Assembly: GCA_947039985.1 (NCBI GenBank)
Contig: CAMRAP010000100.1
Coordinates: 1 to 6,515, forward strand
Source of the DNA: an uncultured Odoribacter sp.
GTDB lineage: Bacteria; Bacteroidota; Bacteroidia; Bacteroidales; Marinifilaceae
Direction of reading: 5' to 3'
Length of the DNA stretch: 6,515 bases
Positions 1 through 6,486 of this stretch are shown here, one piece after another. Positions within the stretch are counted from its first letter, which is position 1. The number at the start of each line of letters is the position of its first letter. Below the pieces are notes generated by a model. The model had not been told where the DNA came from and did not search any database. It was given only the letters and a program-made list of their open reading frames with translations. The translations under genes were made by a program, and so were the position numbers.

Positions 1-965
1 TGCATAAACAGAATATACGAAAAACTCAAAGTCAAACCTAATCCTAAATGCAGTCCCATTCCTCCTCTAACCTTACGTGAAGAGAGACTGACCCCTATCA
101 AGGTCAATATAAAGGTTGCAAAAGAGTTGGCTATCATCTTGTATCTTTCAGTCTGAAACTCCACAATATTAGAACTACCACGCAATCTCATCTGATCTAT
201 ATAGTCATCCAACTCTGTAAAAGTAAGCTGCTCCTTTATTTTCTCAGGATCCTCAGAGAATTCAGTCGGTAAAAAATCTAGCAATGTATCTAAACGTGGC
301 CCCGTTGTATATTTTTCATGATCTCCATCTATTTCACGTAATTTCCAATGATGAATAATCCATCTACTACTATCTTTATCCCAAACAATACGAGAAGAAG
401 TCATTTTATTAATTAATATATCACCCTTAAAATTCTCTATCGAGAAATCATATCCCACACCTGAAGATGCAGAATACGAAGACATATAGATATAGGTGTC
501 AGGTGATATTTGACGATGAATATGCTGCTCTCTATTCGCATAGCGTTTCCCCATATACACCTTTTCAAATTCTATTACCTTTCCATTCGCATTAGGAATA
601 ATGAAGGCACCCAATAAAAATGATAATACAGCAATGATCGTAGCTGATATTAAATAGGGCACTATAAAACGACGAAAACTTATTCCGGTACTCAAAATGG
701 CTATTATTTCAGTATCACTCGCCATTTTAGACGTGAAAAATATAACCGAAATAAAAGTAAATAGAGATGAAAACATATTCGCAAAAGAAGGGATGAAATT
801 CTTATAATAATCAAAAATGATCACACTAACAGTGGCATCATTTTCTATAAACTTTTCCATTTTTTCAGATATATCGAATACGATTACAATAGCCATAATC
901 AATATCATTGAAAAAAAGAATGTTCCTAGAAACTTCCGAATAATATATAAATCTAATTTTTTCAT
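1..965 (-). CDS. LptF/LptG-family LPS export permease, C-terminus cut by window edge
   Basis: The frame opens with ATG at 965 (MKKLDLYIIRKF) and runs 321 codons without a stop to the left edge. The visible layout is that of the YjgP/YjgQ (LptF/LptG) family. A membrane helix lies at about residues 13-31, followed by helices at about 57-78 and 100-123, the latter ending in the 'FIIPNAN' turn typical of the family. A soluble periplasmic jellyroll-like stretch covers about 124-270, and two more helices (about 276-296 and 303 onward) are separated by the 'SSRKVRGGMG' loop. By comparison with the family, roughly the last 40 residues and final helix are missing. In the LptB2FG transporter these subunits draw lipopolysaccharide out of the inner membrane and pass it to LptC/LptA. 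The gene begins 16 bases after the tgt stop and is probably co-transcribed with it. I cannot separate LptF from LptG on sequence alone; LptG-like is my guess. Family assignment is firm. Confidence 0.9.
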   Translation of the reverse strand, partial: MKKLDLYIIRKFLGTFFFSMILIMAIVIVFDISEKMEKFIENDATVSVIIFDYYKNFIPSFANMFSSLFTFISVIFFTSKMASDTEIIAILSTGISFRRFIVPYLISATIIAVLSFLLGAFIIPNANGKVIEFEKVYMGKRYANREQHIHRQISPDTYIYMSSYSASSGVGYDFSIENFKGDILINKMTSSRIVWDKDSSRWIIHHWKLREIDGDHEKYTTGPRLDTLLDFLPTEFSEDPEKIKEQLTFTELDDYIDQMRLRGSSNIVEFQTERYKMIANSFATFILTLIGVSLSSRKVRGGMGLHLGLGLTLSFSYILFM

Positions 966-981
966 ACTTCTGAAATTGCTA

Positions 982-2115
982 TTAAAGCCTTCTTGTAATT
1001 TTAGGTAACAACTGATTTTTCCAGGTCACAAAATCACCTTCCATTATATGTTTTCGAGCTTCTCTTACCAACCATAAATAAAAAGCTAAATTATGAGCAG
1101 AACAAATTTGTAGGCCAAGTATTTCATCAGATTTAATCAAATGGCGTACGTAAGCCTTTGAATAATCCGTATCCACATAGCATAAAGCAGCAGGATCTAT
1201 ACTTGAAAAATCTCTATCCCATTTTTTATTTTTTATATTAATCGTTCCTTCGGTTGTAAAAATCATGCCATTCCGCCCATTCCGAGTAGGCATCACACAA
1301 TCAAACATATCCACACCTCGCTCTATTGCTTCTAAAATATTTTCAGGAGTACCTACACCCATCAAATAACGGGGTTTATCTTTAGGTAATATCCGATTTA
1401 CGACCTCTATCATCGCATACATATCCTCTGCTGGTTCACCAACCGCTAATCCACCTATCGCATATCCAGCTCGATCAAGAGAAACAGCGTGCTCTGCCGC
1501 TTTCTCCCTTAAATCAGGATAAACACAACCTTGTATTATGGGAAATAAATCCTGTTCATAACCATACAATGGATCTGTACTATCAAAACGAGCAACACAT
1601 CTTTCTAACCAACGCTGAGTCAGTTCAAGTGAATTCTTTGCGTATTTGTAATCACTGTTTCCAGGAGGGCACTCATCAAAAGCCATGATAATATCAGCCC
1701 CTATAGAGCGCTGAATATCCATTACTTTTTCTGGAGTAAATAGGTGTTTTGACCCATCAATATGGGAACGAAAAGTGACACCTTCTTCTGTTATCTTCCG
1801 ACCTGTATCAGTCAATGAAAAGACCTGAAAACCACCACTATCAGTCAAAAGAGGACGATCCCATCCATTAAATTTATGCAAACCACCTGCTGCCTCTAGA
1901 ATCTCTGTTCCAGGTCGCAAGTAAAGATGATATGTATTCCCCAGAATTATTTCTGCGTCAATATCTTCACGCAACTCACGCATATGAACTGCTTTCACAG
2001 ACCCAACGGTCCCCACTGGCATAAATATTGGGGTGTGTATATCTCCGTGTGCAGTCTTTAATACACCACAACGCGCCTCACTATTCTTATCTTTCCCTAA
2101 AAGAGTATATTGCAT
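982..2115 (-). CDS. tgt: queuine/preQ1 tRNA-guanine transglycosylase
   Basis: A complete 377-residue enzyme of normal family length. It exchanges guanine-34 for preQ1 in tRNAs with GUN anticodons (Asp, Asn, His, Tyr), a step in queuosine synthesis. The general base D92 lies in TDSGGFQ, substrate-binding D147 in FDEC, and the nucleophile D272 in FDCVMPTRNGRNG. C149 and the GGLAVGE loop (residues 221-227) match bacterial preQ1-type enzymes rather than eukaryotic queuine-type ones. The zinc site is altered. The family pattern C-x-C-x2-C plus a downstream His reads here A310, C312, D315 and H341, so two of three cysteines are replaced while spacing is unchanged. The fold, dimer interface and active site look otherwise intact, so I expect a functional enzyme. 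The gene lies 60 bases downstream of the glycosyltransferase and 16 bases upstream of the permease. A promoter element upstream may let it be expressed separately from the envelope genes. Confidence 0.97.
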   Translation of the reverse strand: MQYTLLGKDKNSEARCGVLKTAHGDIHTPIFMPVGTVGSVKAVHMRELREDIDAEIILGNTYHLYLRPGTEILEAAGGLHKFNGWDRPLLTDSGGFQVFSLTDTGRKITEEGVTFRSHIDGSKHLFTPEKVMDIQRSIGADIIMAFDECPPGNSDYKYAKNSLELTQRWLERCVARFDSTDPLYGYEQDLFPIIQGCVYPDLREKAAEHAVSLDRAGYAIGGLAVGEPAEDMYAMIEVVNRILPKDKPRYLMGVGTPENILEAIERGVDMFDCVMPTRNGRNGMIFTTEGTINIKNKKWDRDFSSIDPAALCYVDTDYSKAYVRHLIKSDEILGLQICSAHNLAFYLWLVREARKHIMEGDFVTWKNQLLPKITRRL

Positions 2116-2146
2116 GATATCAGCTTATCTACATAAAATTTGCTTG

Positions 2147-2154
2147 CAAAGGTA
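2147..2154 (-). promoter_or_regulatory. Bacteroidota-type -7 promoter element upstream of tgt
   Basis: On the minus strand the gap between the glycosyltransferase and tgt reads TACCTTTG, a perfect match to the TAnnTTTG -7 consensus of the Bacteroidota primary sigma factor. It lies 31 bases before the tgt start codon. The -33 region is only a T-rich CTTTTA stretch, not a clean TTTG. A short perfect palindrome, TTTGC-TT-GCAAA (2139-2150), overlaps the element's downstream edge. This is the best promoter match in the window, but its activity is inferred. Confidence 0.55.
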
Positions 2155-2175
2155 AACATTTTTCCGTATAAAAGT

Positions 2176-3177
2176 TTATTTCCACAGTCGAGAAAACAGA
2201 CGAATGTTTTTCAAATAGTATTGAAACACAATACTTCCTTGATATATACAAGGATCTGTTCTTGTATTTTCTGTATGATGATACTGTTTTTTCATTCGCC
2301 CAAACTCTTTATATGCTTGAAATACAGCTTTTACATTGCCTATTTCTCCTTTCATAAGAAAAACAATCATAGCTGAAAGATCTAGAAAAGAACGATAAAA
2401 TCTCACTTTTCTCCACTCCTTTGCATTCAAATTTTTATAAAGCATCAACAGATTATTTCGATAATTTAGAAACAATTTCCGAGGATGATTCATGGGGAGC
2501 GAACCTCCACCCAAATGATATACAACAGATGAAGGACAGACTTTTAATTTTCCCCCATTATTGCGAATTCTCCAACACATATCAATCTCCTCCATATGAG
2601 CAAAAAAACATTCATCTAAACCTCCAACTTCAAGATAACTTGCTCGACGAATACACAAAGCTGCACCACTACACCAAAAAACTTCAATTGCATCATCATA
2701 TTGCCCCTTATCTTCTTCTACAACATCCATTATCCTCCCGCGACAAAAAGGAAAACCTAAGTGATCAATAAAACCACCACAAGCACCAGCATATTCGAAC
2801 TGCTCTTTATTCCTCCAAGATTTAATTTTAGGCTGAACAGCAGTCAGTTCAGGTGATTTATCCAAGGCATTCACCAAGGGTTCAAGCCACTGTTCCGACA
2901 CCTCTACATCACTATTCAACAAAACAATAATCTCCTCCCCTATCTGCTCTATAATCTTATTGTATCCGCCAGCAAATCCATAATTGGAATCGAAACAAAT
3001 CAGCTCGACTTGAGAAAACTCTTGCCTCATAACCTCCACCGAAGCATCATCCGAAGCATTATCCACAACAATAACACGCCCTAGCTCCTTGTTTGTGTTC
3101 CTTATCACAGAAGGTAGATATTGCTTCAAAAGCTTTTCACCATTCCAATTTAATATAATAACTGCAACTTTTGCCAT
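2176..3177 (-). CDS. family 2 glycosyltransferase, rhamnosyltransferase-like
   Basis: I start this protein at the ATG at 3177, giving 333 residues that open MAKVAVIILNWNG. The frame extends to an ATG at 3219, but that would overlap the end of the upstream acyltransferase gene and add 14 residues ahead of the first beta-strand of the fold. GT2 (GT-A fold) motifs are visible in order: NWNG at 10-13, VVDNASDD at 37-44 for nucleotide-sugar binding, NSD at 88-90 as the DxD-equivalent metal site, CSGAA at 169-173, and EEIDMCWR at 196-203 with the likely catalytic acidic residues. The C-terminal third (NYRNNLLMLYKN, 238-249) resembles WcaA/RfbF-type enzymes that act on lipid-linked or surface glycans at the inner membrane. 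No convincing membrane span is seen. Donor and acceptor cannot be read from the sequence. The start lies 7 bases after the acyltransferase stop, so the two genes are almost certainly one transcript, which suggests an envelope glycolipid or LPS role. Confidence 0.92.
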   Translation of the reverse strand: MAKVAVIILNWNGEKLLKQYLPSVIRNTNKELGRVIVVDNASDDASVEVMRQEFSQVELICFDSNYGFAGGYNKIIEQIGEEIIVLLNSDVEVSEQWLEPLVNALDKSPELTAVQPKIKSWRNKEQFEYAGACGGFIDHLGFPFCRGRIMDVVEEDKGQYDDAIEVFWCSGAALCIRRASYLEVGGLDECFFAHMEEIDMCWRIRNNGGKLKVCPSSVVYHLGGGSLPMNHPRKLFLNYRNNLLMLYKNLNAKEWRKVRFYRSFLDLSAMIVFLMKGEIGNVKAVFQAYKEFGRMKKQYHHTENTRTDPCIYQGSIVFQYYLKNIRLFSRLWK

Positions 3178-3184
3178 TTCACAT

Positions 3185-4117
3185 TTAATCTTTACTCGCT
3201 TGACAAGAATCGGTATCACTCAAGATCGACTCATCTTTAATATCTGCTTCTTTTCGAGTGTGTTTCCATTTCTTATGAGACCACAACCATAATTCGGGCA
3301 CTTCCCGGATAAATTTTTCCAACATTTGAGTATGCATACGTGTCAATTCACCAGGTTCTAACAATTGAGGATCTGCACATAAGTCCACAAAATCGACCTC
3401 ATAATAACCACGTCTAACTTTACGCATACGTAGTGATATTACGGGGTAATTAAATTTACGAGCTATCTTTTCAGTCCCCAATAAAACAGGTGTATCTTGG
3501 TTTAAAAACTTCATCCAAAAGTTCAAATTTGCCCAATTAGGAGTCTGATCTCCAACAAATGCAGTCAAAAACAAACGACCTTCTCGTTTATTTTTAACTA
3601 TTTTCCGCAAAAGATCTTGACGAGGAATTGGCTTAGCCTTGAAACGAGAACGAATATCACGCATTGTCTTATCTGTAACAGGATCATGCAGAGTCTTATA
3701 TAAGGTGTAAAAATCTATCTCATCAGACATCCACACTCCATAAGAAGTCAACCACTCCCAATTGCCATAATGCCCCAATACACCAACTACACTTCTCCCC
3801 TGATCAAAATATTTTTGAAGAAGCTCTGGATTGGTAAATACGCAACGTTTACGCACCTCCTTTTCAGACATATGCCACAGGCGATACATCTCCACAAATA
3901 AATCACATAAATGCCGATAAAATTTCTTTTCTATTTGAATAATCTCTGATAATTCTTTTTCTGGAAAAGAGTTTATCAAATTTGTTCGCACCACCTGACG
4001 ACGATACCTAACCATGTAGTATGCAACTACATAATAGATATCAGAAAAAAAGTAATGTACCCTCAAAGGCAGACAACTATACAACCATAACAAACGAAAT
4101 AAAGCGCGTGACAACAT
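3185..4117 (-). CDS. LpxL/HtrB-like lysophospholipid acyltransferase
   Basis: A complete 310-residue protein of the lipid A late-acyltransferase family. The catalytic HX4E motif is H116-YGNW-E121, within VLGHYGNWEW. Further family signatures are LFLTAFVGDQTPN (182-194) and WLWSHKKWKH (277-286). A hydrophobic N-terminal segment (about 5-37) probably anchors it to the inner membrane, with the active site on the cytoplasmic side. Relatives transfer an acyl chain from acyl-ACP to lipid A precursors; in Bacteroidota some relatives may act on other lipids, so the exact acceptor is open. The last 22 or so residues form an acidic, serine-rich tail with no family feature I recognise. This is the first gene of the minus-strand cluster, with a -7 type promoter element 24 bases before its ATG, and it is followed after 7 bases by the glycosyltransferase. 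I leave the symbol blank because lpxL cannot be told from lpxM-type paralogues here. Confidence 0.93.
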   Translation of the reverse strand: MLSRALFRLLWLYSCLPLRVHYFFSDIYYVVAYYMVRYRRQVVRTNLINSFPEKELSEIIQIEKKFYRHLCDLFVEMYRLWHMSEKEVRKRCVFTNPELLQKYFDQGRSVVGVLGHYGNWEWLTSYGVWMSDEIDFYTLYKTLHDPVTDKTMRDIRSRFKAKPIPRQDLLRKIVKNKREGRLFLTAFVGDQTPNWANLNFWMKFLNQDTPVLLGTEKIARKFNYPVISLRMRKVRRGYYEVDFVDLCADPQLLEPGELTRMHTQMLEKFIREVPELWLWSHKKWKHTRKEADIKDESILSDTDSCQASKD

Positions 4118-4141
4118 ATCTTTTCATTAATTTTAAAGACT

Positions 4142-4149
4142 CAAAGATA
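4142..4149 (-). promoter_or_regulatory. Bacteroidota-type -7 promoter element for the acyltransferase cluster
   Basis: Read on the minus strand, these bases are TATCTTTG, a full match to TAnnTTTG, placed 24 bases before the acyltransferase ATG. No TTTG sits at the usual 19-21-base spacing upstream; the nearest (4187-4184) is 34 bases away. The placement suits the start of the four-gene minus-strand cluster, but the weak -33 region limits confidence. Confidence 0.45.
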
Positions 4150-4235
4150 GGCTCTTTAAATTAAAATATAATAGCATCCGTTGCAAATAGTCATTTTAAT
4201 TTGTCTTTTTCATATTTATTAATTATTTTCGTGAT

Positions 4236-4253
4236 TCCAATTCATGTATTGGA
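4236..4253. repeat. short palindrome in the divergent intergenic region
   Basis: TCCAAT and ATTGGA form a perfect 6-base inverted repeat around a 6-base centre (tcatgt). It lies about 80 bases upstream of the DUF349 gene and abuts TACCTTGA, a degenerate promoter-like string at 4254. It could be an operator or a chance feature of AT-rich DNA. The surrounding 4118-4330 gap holds no gene I can support. Confidence 0.3.
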
Positions 4254-4289
4254 TACCTTGAATTTTTAAATATTCATGTAAAACCTTTA

Positions 4290-4306
4290 TGTATCGAAAT
4301 GATACA
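4290..4306. repeat. short palindrome in the probable leader of the DUF349 gene
   Basis: TGTATC-gaaat-GATACA is a perfect 6-base inverted repeat with a 5-base centre, ending 24 bases before the ATG at 4331. It is too weak, and lacks a T-tract, to be a terminator. It could be a leader hairpin or a protein-binding site, and both readings are inference. Confidence 0.35.
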
Positions 4307-4330
4307 CATACACTTAACTGCGAATAAATT

Positions 4331-6175
4331 ATGGAGCAAGAAAACAGCTTAAATCTGGAAGAACAAGTTGTCAATCCGGAAGTCTCAGTGAATGAGACTA
4401 TTACAGAGCCAGTAGAAGAAATCACTATTGAAGTTGTAAAAGAAAACCAAGAGATTCCGAATGTTGATTTTTCTATACTTACAACAGAAGAAATTGTTAA
4501 CCAAACTCAAAAATTAGTTAATGACTATCCGCTTTCATCCATAAAACAGATAATGGATAGCCTACCTATACTATTCGAATCAAAATATAAAGAAGAATAC
4601 AACAAAGCACTTGCTACTTTTACTTCCGACGGAGATAATCCAGAAGGTTTTAAATACGATAATAAGAGCAAAGAAGAGTTCAATGCACTCTACAAACTTT
4701 ATAGAGATAAAAGAAGTGCCGTTCATCGTCAAATAGAAGCTGAACGCGAGGAAAATCTAAAAATTAAACAAGGTATTATTGAAGATATCAAAGCTTTAAT
4801 CCAAAAAGAAGAGTCAGTCAACAAAACGTTTCAAGAGTTTCGTGATTTACAAGATCATTGGCGCAACACAGGTATGGTGCCACAAGCACAATTAAATGGA
4901 TTATTAGAGACGTACCATTTGCACGTTGAAAATTTCTATAACTATATAAAAATCAATAACGAACTTCGTGATTTAGACCTAAAGCGTAATTTAGACGCAA
5001 AACTTTCTCTTTGTGAAGAAGCAGAGACATTGATTGAAGAAAATGACACCTCTGACTCATTCAAACAACTACAGCTCCTACATACACGCTGGAAAGAGAT
5101 TGGCCCTGCACCGAGAGAGCAAAAAGAGGCAGTATGGGAACGTTTTAAAATTGCAACTGGCAAAATTAACGAAAAATATCATAGCTTCTCTGAAACATTA
5201 AGACAAGAACAAGAAGATAATTTAAAAATAAAAGAGGAGCTTTGTGAAAAAGCAGAAGCACTATCTACAGGTGAATACAAGGCTATCTCAGAATGGAATG
5301 ATACAACCAAAGCAATTATTGATCTTCAAGAAGAGTGGAAACATTCAGGAACTGTTCCACAAAGAGAGAGAAATCGAATCTACAAGAAATTCCGCCATTC
5401 TTGTGACATTTTTTTTGATCGCAAACGCGAGTTCTATAAAGCAACACATACAGAGCAAGATAAAAACTTGGAATTTAAAATTGCTCTTTGTGAAAAAGTA
5501 GAAGCTATTAAAGATAGTACTGAATGGAAAATTACTACCGATAAAATAATCTCTTACCAAAAAGAGTGGAAAAAAATTGGCCCTGCTCCGAAAAAATTTT
5601 CCAACAAAGTATGGACTAGATTTCGTGCTGCTTGCGACACTTTTTTCAATAATAAAAATGCATTCTTCAAAGACATTGATGCCGAACAAGATAAAAACTT
5701 GGAATTAAAAACAGCAATAATAGAAGAAATCAAGCAATTCACTCTTTCTGGCAATAACGAAGAAGATATTAAAAATCTAAAAGCTTTTCAGTCGCGCTGG
5801 ATAGAGATTGGATACGTTCCATTGAAAGCAAAAAACACGATACAAGAAGAGTTTAGAACACTTATCAATAAATGGTTTGACCAATTAAACTTGGATGAAT
5901 TCGACCGTGATTTAGAAAGATTTAAATCAAAATTAAATACATTTGATTCTGGTCACAACAAAGCATTTAAAATCGTCAATGAAAGAGAGAAACTAGTTGC
6001 AAAGATCAGACTACTCGAATCAGATATAAATACATGGGAAAACAATATGGGATTTTTTGCCAAATCAAATCGATCACAAGGATTACTTGAGGGCTTAAAC
6101 GCTAAGATCGAAGAAACGAAGCAACGCCTAAAACTATTAAAGGAGAAACTTAAATCTTTAGACTCTTTGATTTAA
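4331..6175 (+). CDS. DUF349 repeat protein, five repeats, function unknown
   Basis: A 614-residue, highly charged, cytoplasmic-looking protein with no signal peptide or membrane span. The ATG at 4331 is the first possible start because an in-frame TAA lies at 4325-4327. Residues 1-45 are acidic and low in complexity. Five helical repeats of the DUF349 type (PF03993) follow, each marked by W-x3-G-x2-P: W177, W254, W336, W413 and W490, spaced 77, 82, 77 and 77 residues. Each repeat then carries a basic or aromatic helix (for example VWERF, VWTRF) and a linker of the type EQDKNLE-x-K-x-A/LCEK. Repeats 2 and 4 share IGPAP, unlike the others. Residues 110-165 look like the second half of a further, degenerate unit. 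The C-terminus (about 548-612) is a predicted coiled coil, interrupted near FFAKSNRSQG. The family is widespread in Bacteroidota and has no established biochemical role that I know; a scaffold or nucleic-acid-binding role would be guesswork. It is monocistronic, with a terminator 26 bases after its stop. Confidence 0.9.
   Translation: MEQENSLNLEEQVVNPEVSVNETITEPVEEITIEVVKENQEIPNVDFSILTTEEIVNQTQKLVNDYPLSSIKQIMDSLPILFESKYKEEYNKALATFTSDGDNPEGFKYDNKSKEEFNALYKLYRDKRSAVHRQIEAEREENLKIKQGIIEDIKALIQKEESVNKTFQEFRDLQDHWRNTGMVPQAQLNGLLETYHLHVENFYNYIKINNELRDLDLKRNLDAKLSLCEEAETLIEENDTSDSFKQLQLLHTRWKEIGPAPREQKEAVWERFKIATGKINEKYHSFSETLRQEQEDNLKIKEELCEKAEALSTGEYKAISEWNDTTKAIIDLQEEWKHSGTVPQRERNRIYKKFRHSCDIFFDRKREFYKATHTEQDKNLEFKIALCEKVEAIKDSTEWKITTDKIISYQKEWKKIGPAPKKFSNKVWTRFRAACDTFFNNKNAFFKDIDAEQDKNLELKTAIIEEIKQFTLSGNNEEDIKNLKAFQSRWIEIGYVPLKAKNTIQEEFRTLINKWFDQLNLDEFDRDLERFKSKLNTFDSGHNKAFKIVNEREKLVAKIRLLESDINTWENNMGFFAKSNRSQGLLEGLNAKIEETKQRLKLLKEKLKSLDSLI
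5456..5706 (+). repeat. exact 20-base direct repeat between DUF349 units
   Basis: The same 20 bases, beginning caagataaaaac, occur at 5456-5475 and 5687-5706. They are 231 bases (77 codons) apart, exactly one protein repeat. They encode QDKNLE in the linker after repeats 3 and 4. This shows the repeat period at DNA level and suggests relatively recent duplication or gene conversion between these units. Confidence 0.8.
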
Positions 6176-6200
6176 TTCAATATCTATTCTTTTATATTTT

Positions 6201-6248
6201 ACGATTAAGAAAGTTCTTTACCAAGTTCTTTCTTAATCGTATTTTTTT
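6201..6248 (+). terminator. Rho-independent terminator after the DUF349 gene
   Basis: A perfect 13-base stem (ACGATTAAGAAAG at 6201-6213 with CTTTCTTAATCGT at 6228-6240) closes over a 14-base loop that can form a small inner CTT/AAG pairing. It is followed by seven Ts at 6242-6248. The T-tract is only on the plus-strand exit side, so it ends transcription of the DUF349 gene and insulates pyrG, which begins about 80 bases later. Confidence 0.9.
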
Positions 6249-6290
6249 ATACATACCTTGTATTTATACTATTTACTCCTTTATTTTTAC

Positions 6291-6298
6291 TATCTTTA
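6291..6298 (+). promoter_or_regulatory. possible -7 element for pyrG
   Basis: TATCTTTA matches TAnnTTTG at all but the last base and lies 32 bases before the GTG start. No TTTG is seen 19-21 bases upstream. A promoter is expected here because a strong terminator separates pyrG from the gene before it, but the match is weak. Confidence 0.3.
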
Positions 6299-6330
6299 CC
6301 ACTTTGATAATTTAATAAAATCTACATACA

Positions 6331-6486
6331 GTGTCAACAAAATATGTATTCGTTACAGGGGGAGTTGCTTCATCATTGGGGAAGGGAATTATTGCTTCAT
6401 CCCTAGCAAAACTTCTTCAAGCAAGAGGTTATAAAGTTGCAATTCAGAAATTAGATCCATATATCAATATAGATCCAGGTACTTTA
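6331..6486 (+). CDS. pyrG: CTP synthase, first 52 codons only
   Basis: The start of the synthetase domain of CTP synthase, which makes CTP from UTP using ATP and glutamine-derived ammonia. The protein reads STKYVFVTGGVASSLGKG after the initiator, containing the P-loop-like GGVASSLGKG (residues 10-19), and continues to KLDPYINIDPGTL (40-52), a near-invariant stretch of the family. The start is GTG at 6331: an in-frame TAA lies at 6316-6318 and no ATG follows it in frame, so GTG is the only start that gives the conserved N-terminus. In the family the next residues are NPYEHGE, but here the frame continues RSEEHTSEL because the sequence switches to sequencing adapter at 6487. The true gene is about 535-540 codons long, so roughly nine-tenths is missing. 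Identity of the visible part is secure. Confidence 0.96.

Noticed and set aside
817..1008. A 63-codon plus-strand frame, Ile/Phe-rich and membrane-like
   Set aside because: It is the complement of the first transmembrane segments of the LptF/LptG permease; the hydrophobic look is an antisense effect.
2421..2771. A 116-codon open frame on the plus strand
   Set aside because: It lies wholly antisense to the well-supported glycosyltransferase, and its His/Gln/Tyr-rich translation resembles no family I know.
3178..3219. Longer N-terminus for the glycosyltransferase starting at ATG 3219
   Set aside because: It would overlap the end of the acyltransferase gene and add 14 basic residues ahead of the conserved first strand (VAVIILNWNG). 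The ATG at 3177, 7 bases after the upstream stop, fits both family and spacing.
4118..4330. A small RNA or riboswitch in the divergent intergenic region
   Set aside because: Only two isolated 6-base palindromes are present, with no terminator T-tract and no recognisable riboswitch core.
4219..4425. A 68-codon minus-strand frame crossing the divergent intergenic region
   Set aside because: Two-fifths of it or more is antisense to the DUF349 start, its translation is Ser/Cys/Thr-rich with no motif, and no promoter or start context supports it.
5345..5689. A 114-codon open frame on the minus strand
   Set aside because: It is antisense to DUF349 repeats 3-4, and the Phe/Ser-rich translation is what the complement of Lys/Glu-rich codons gives.
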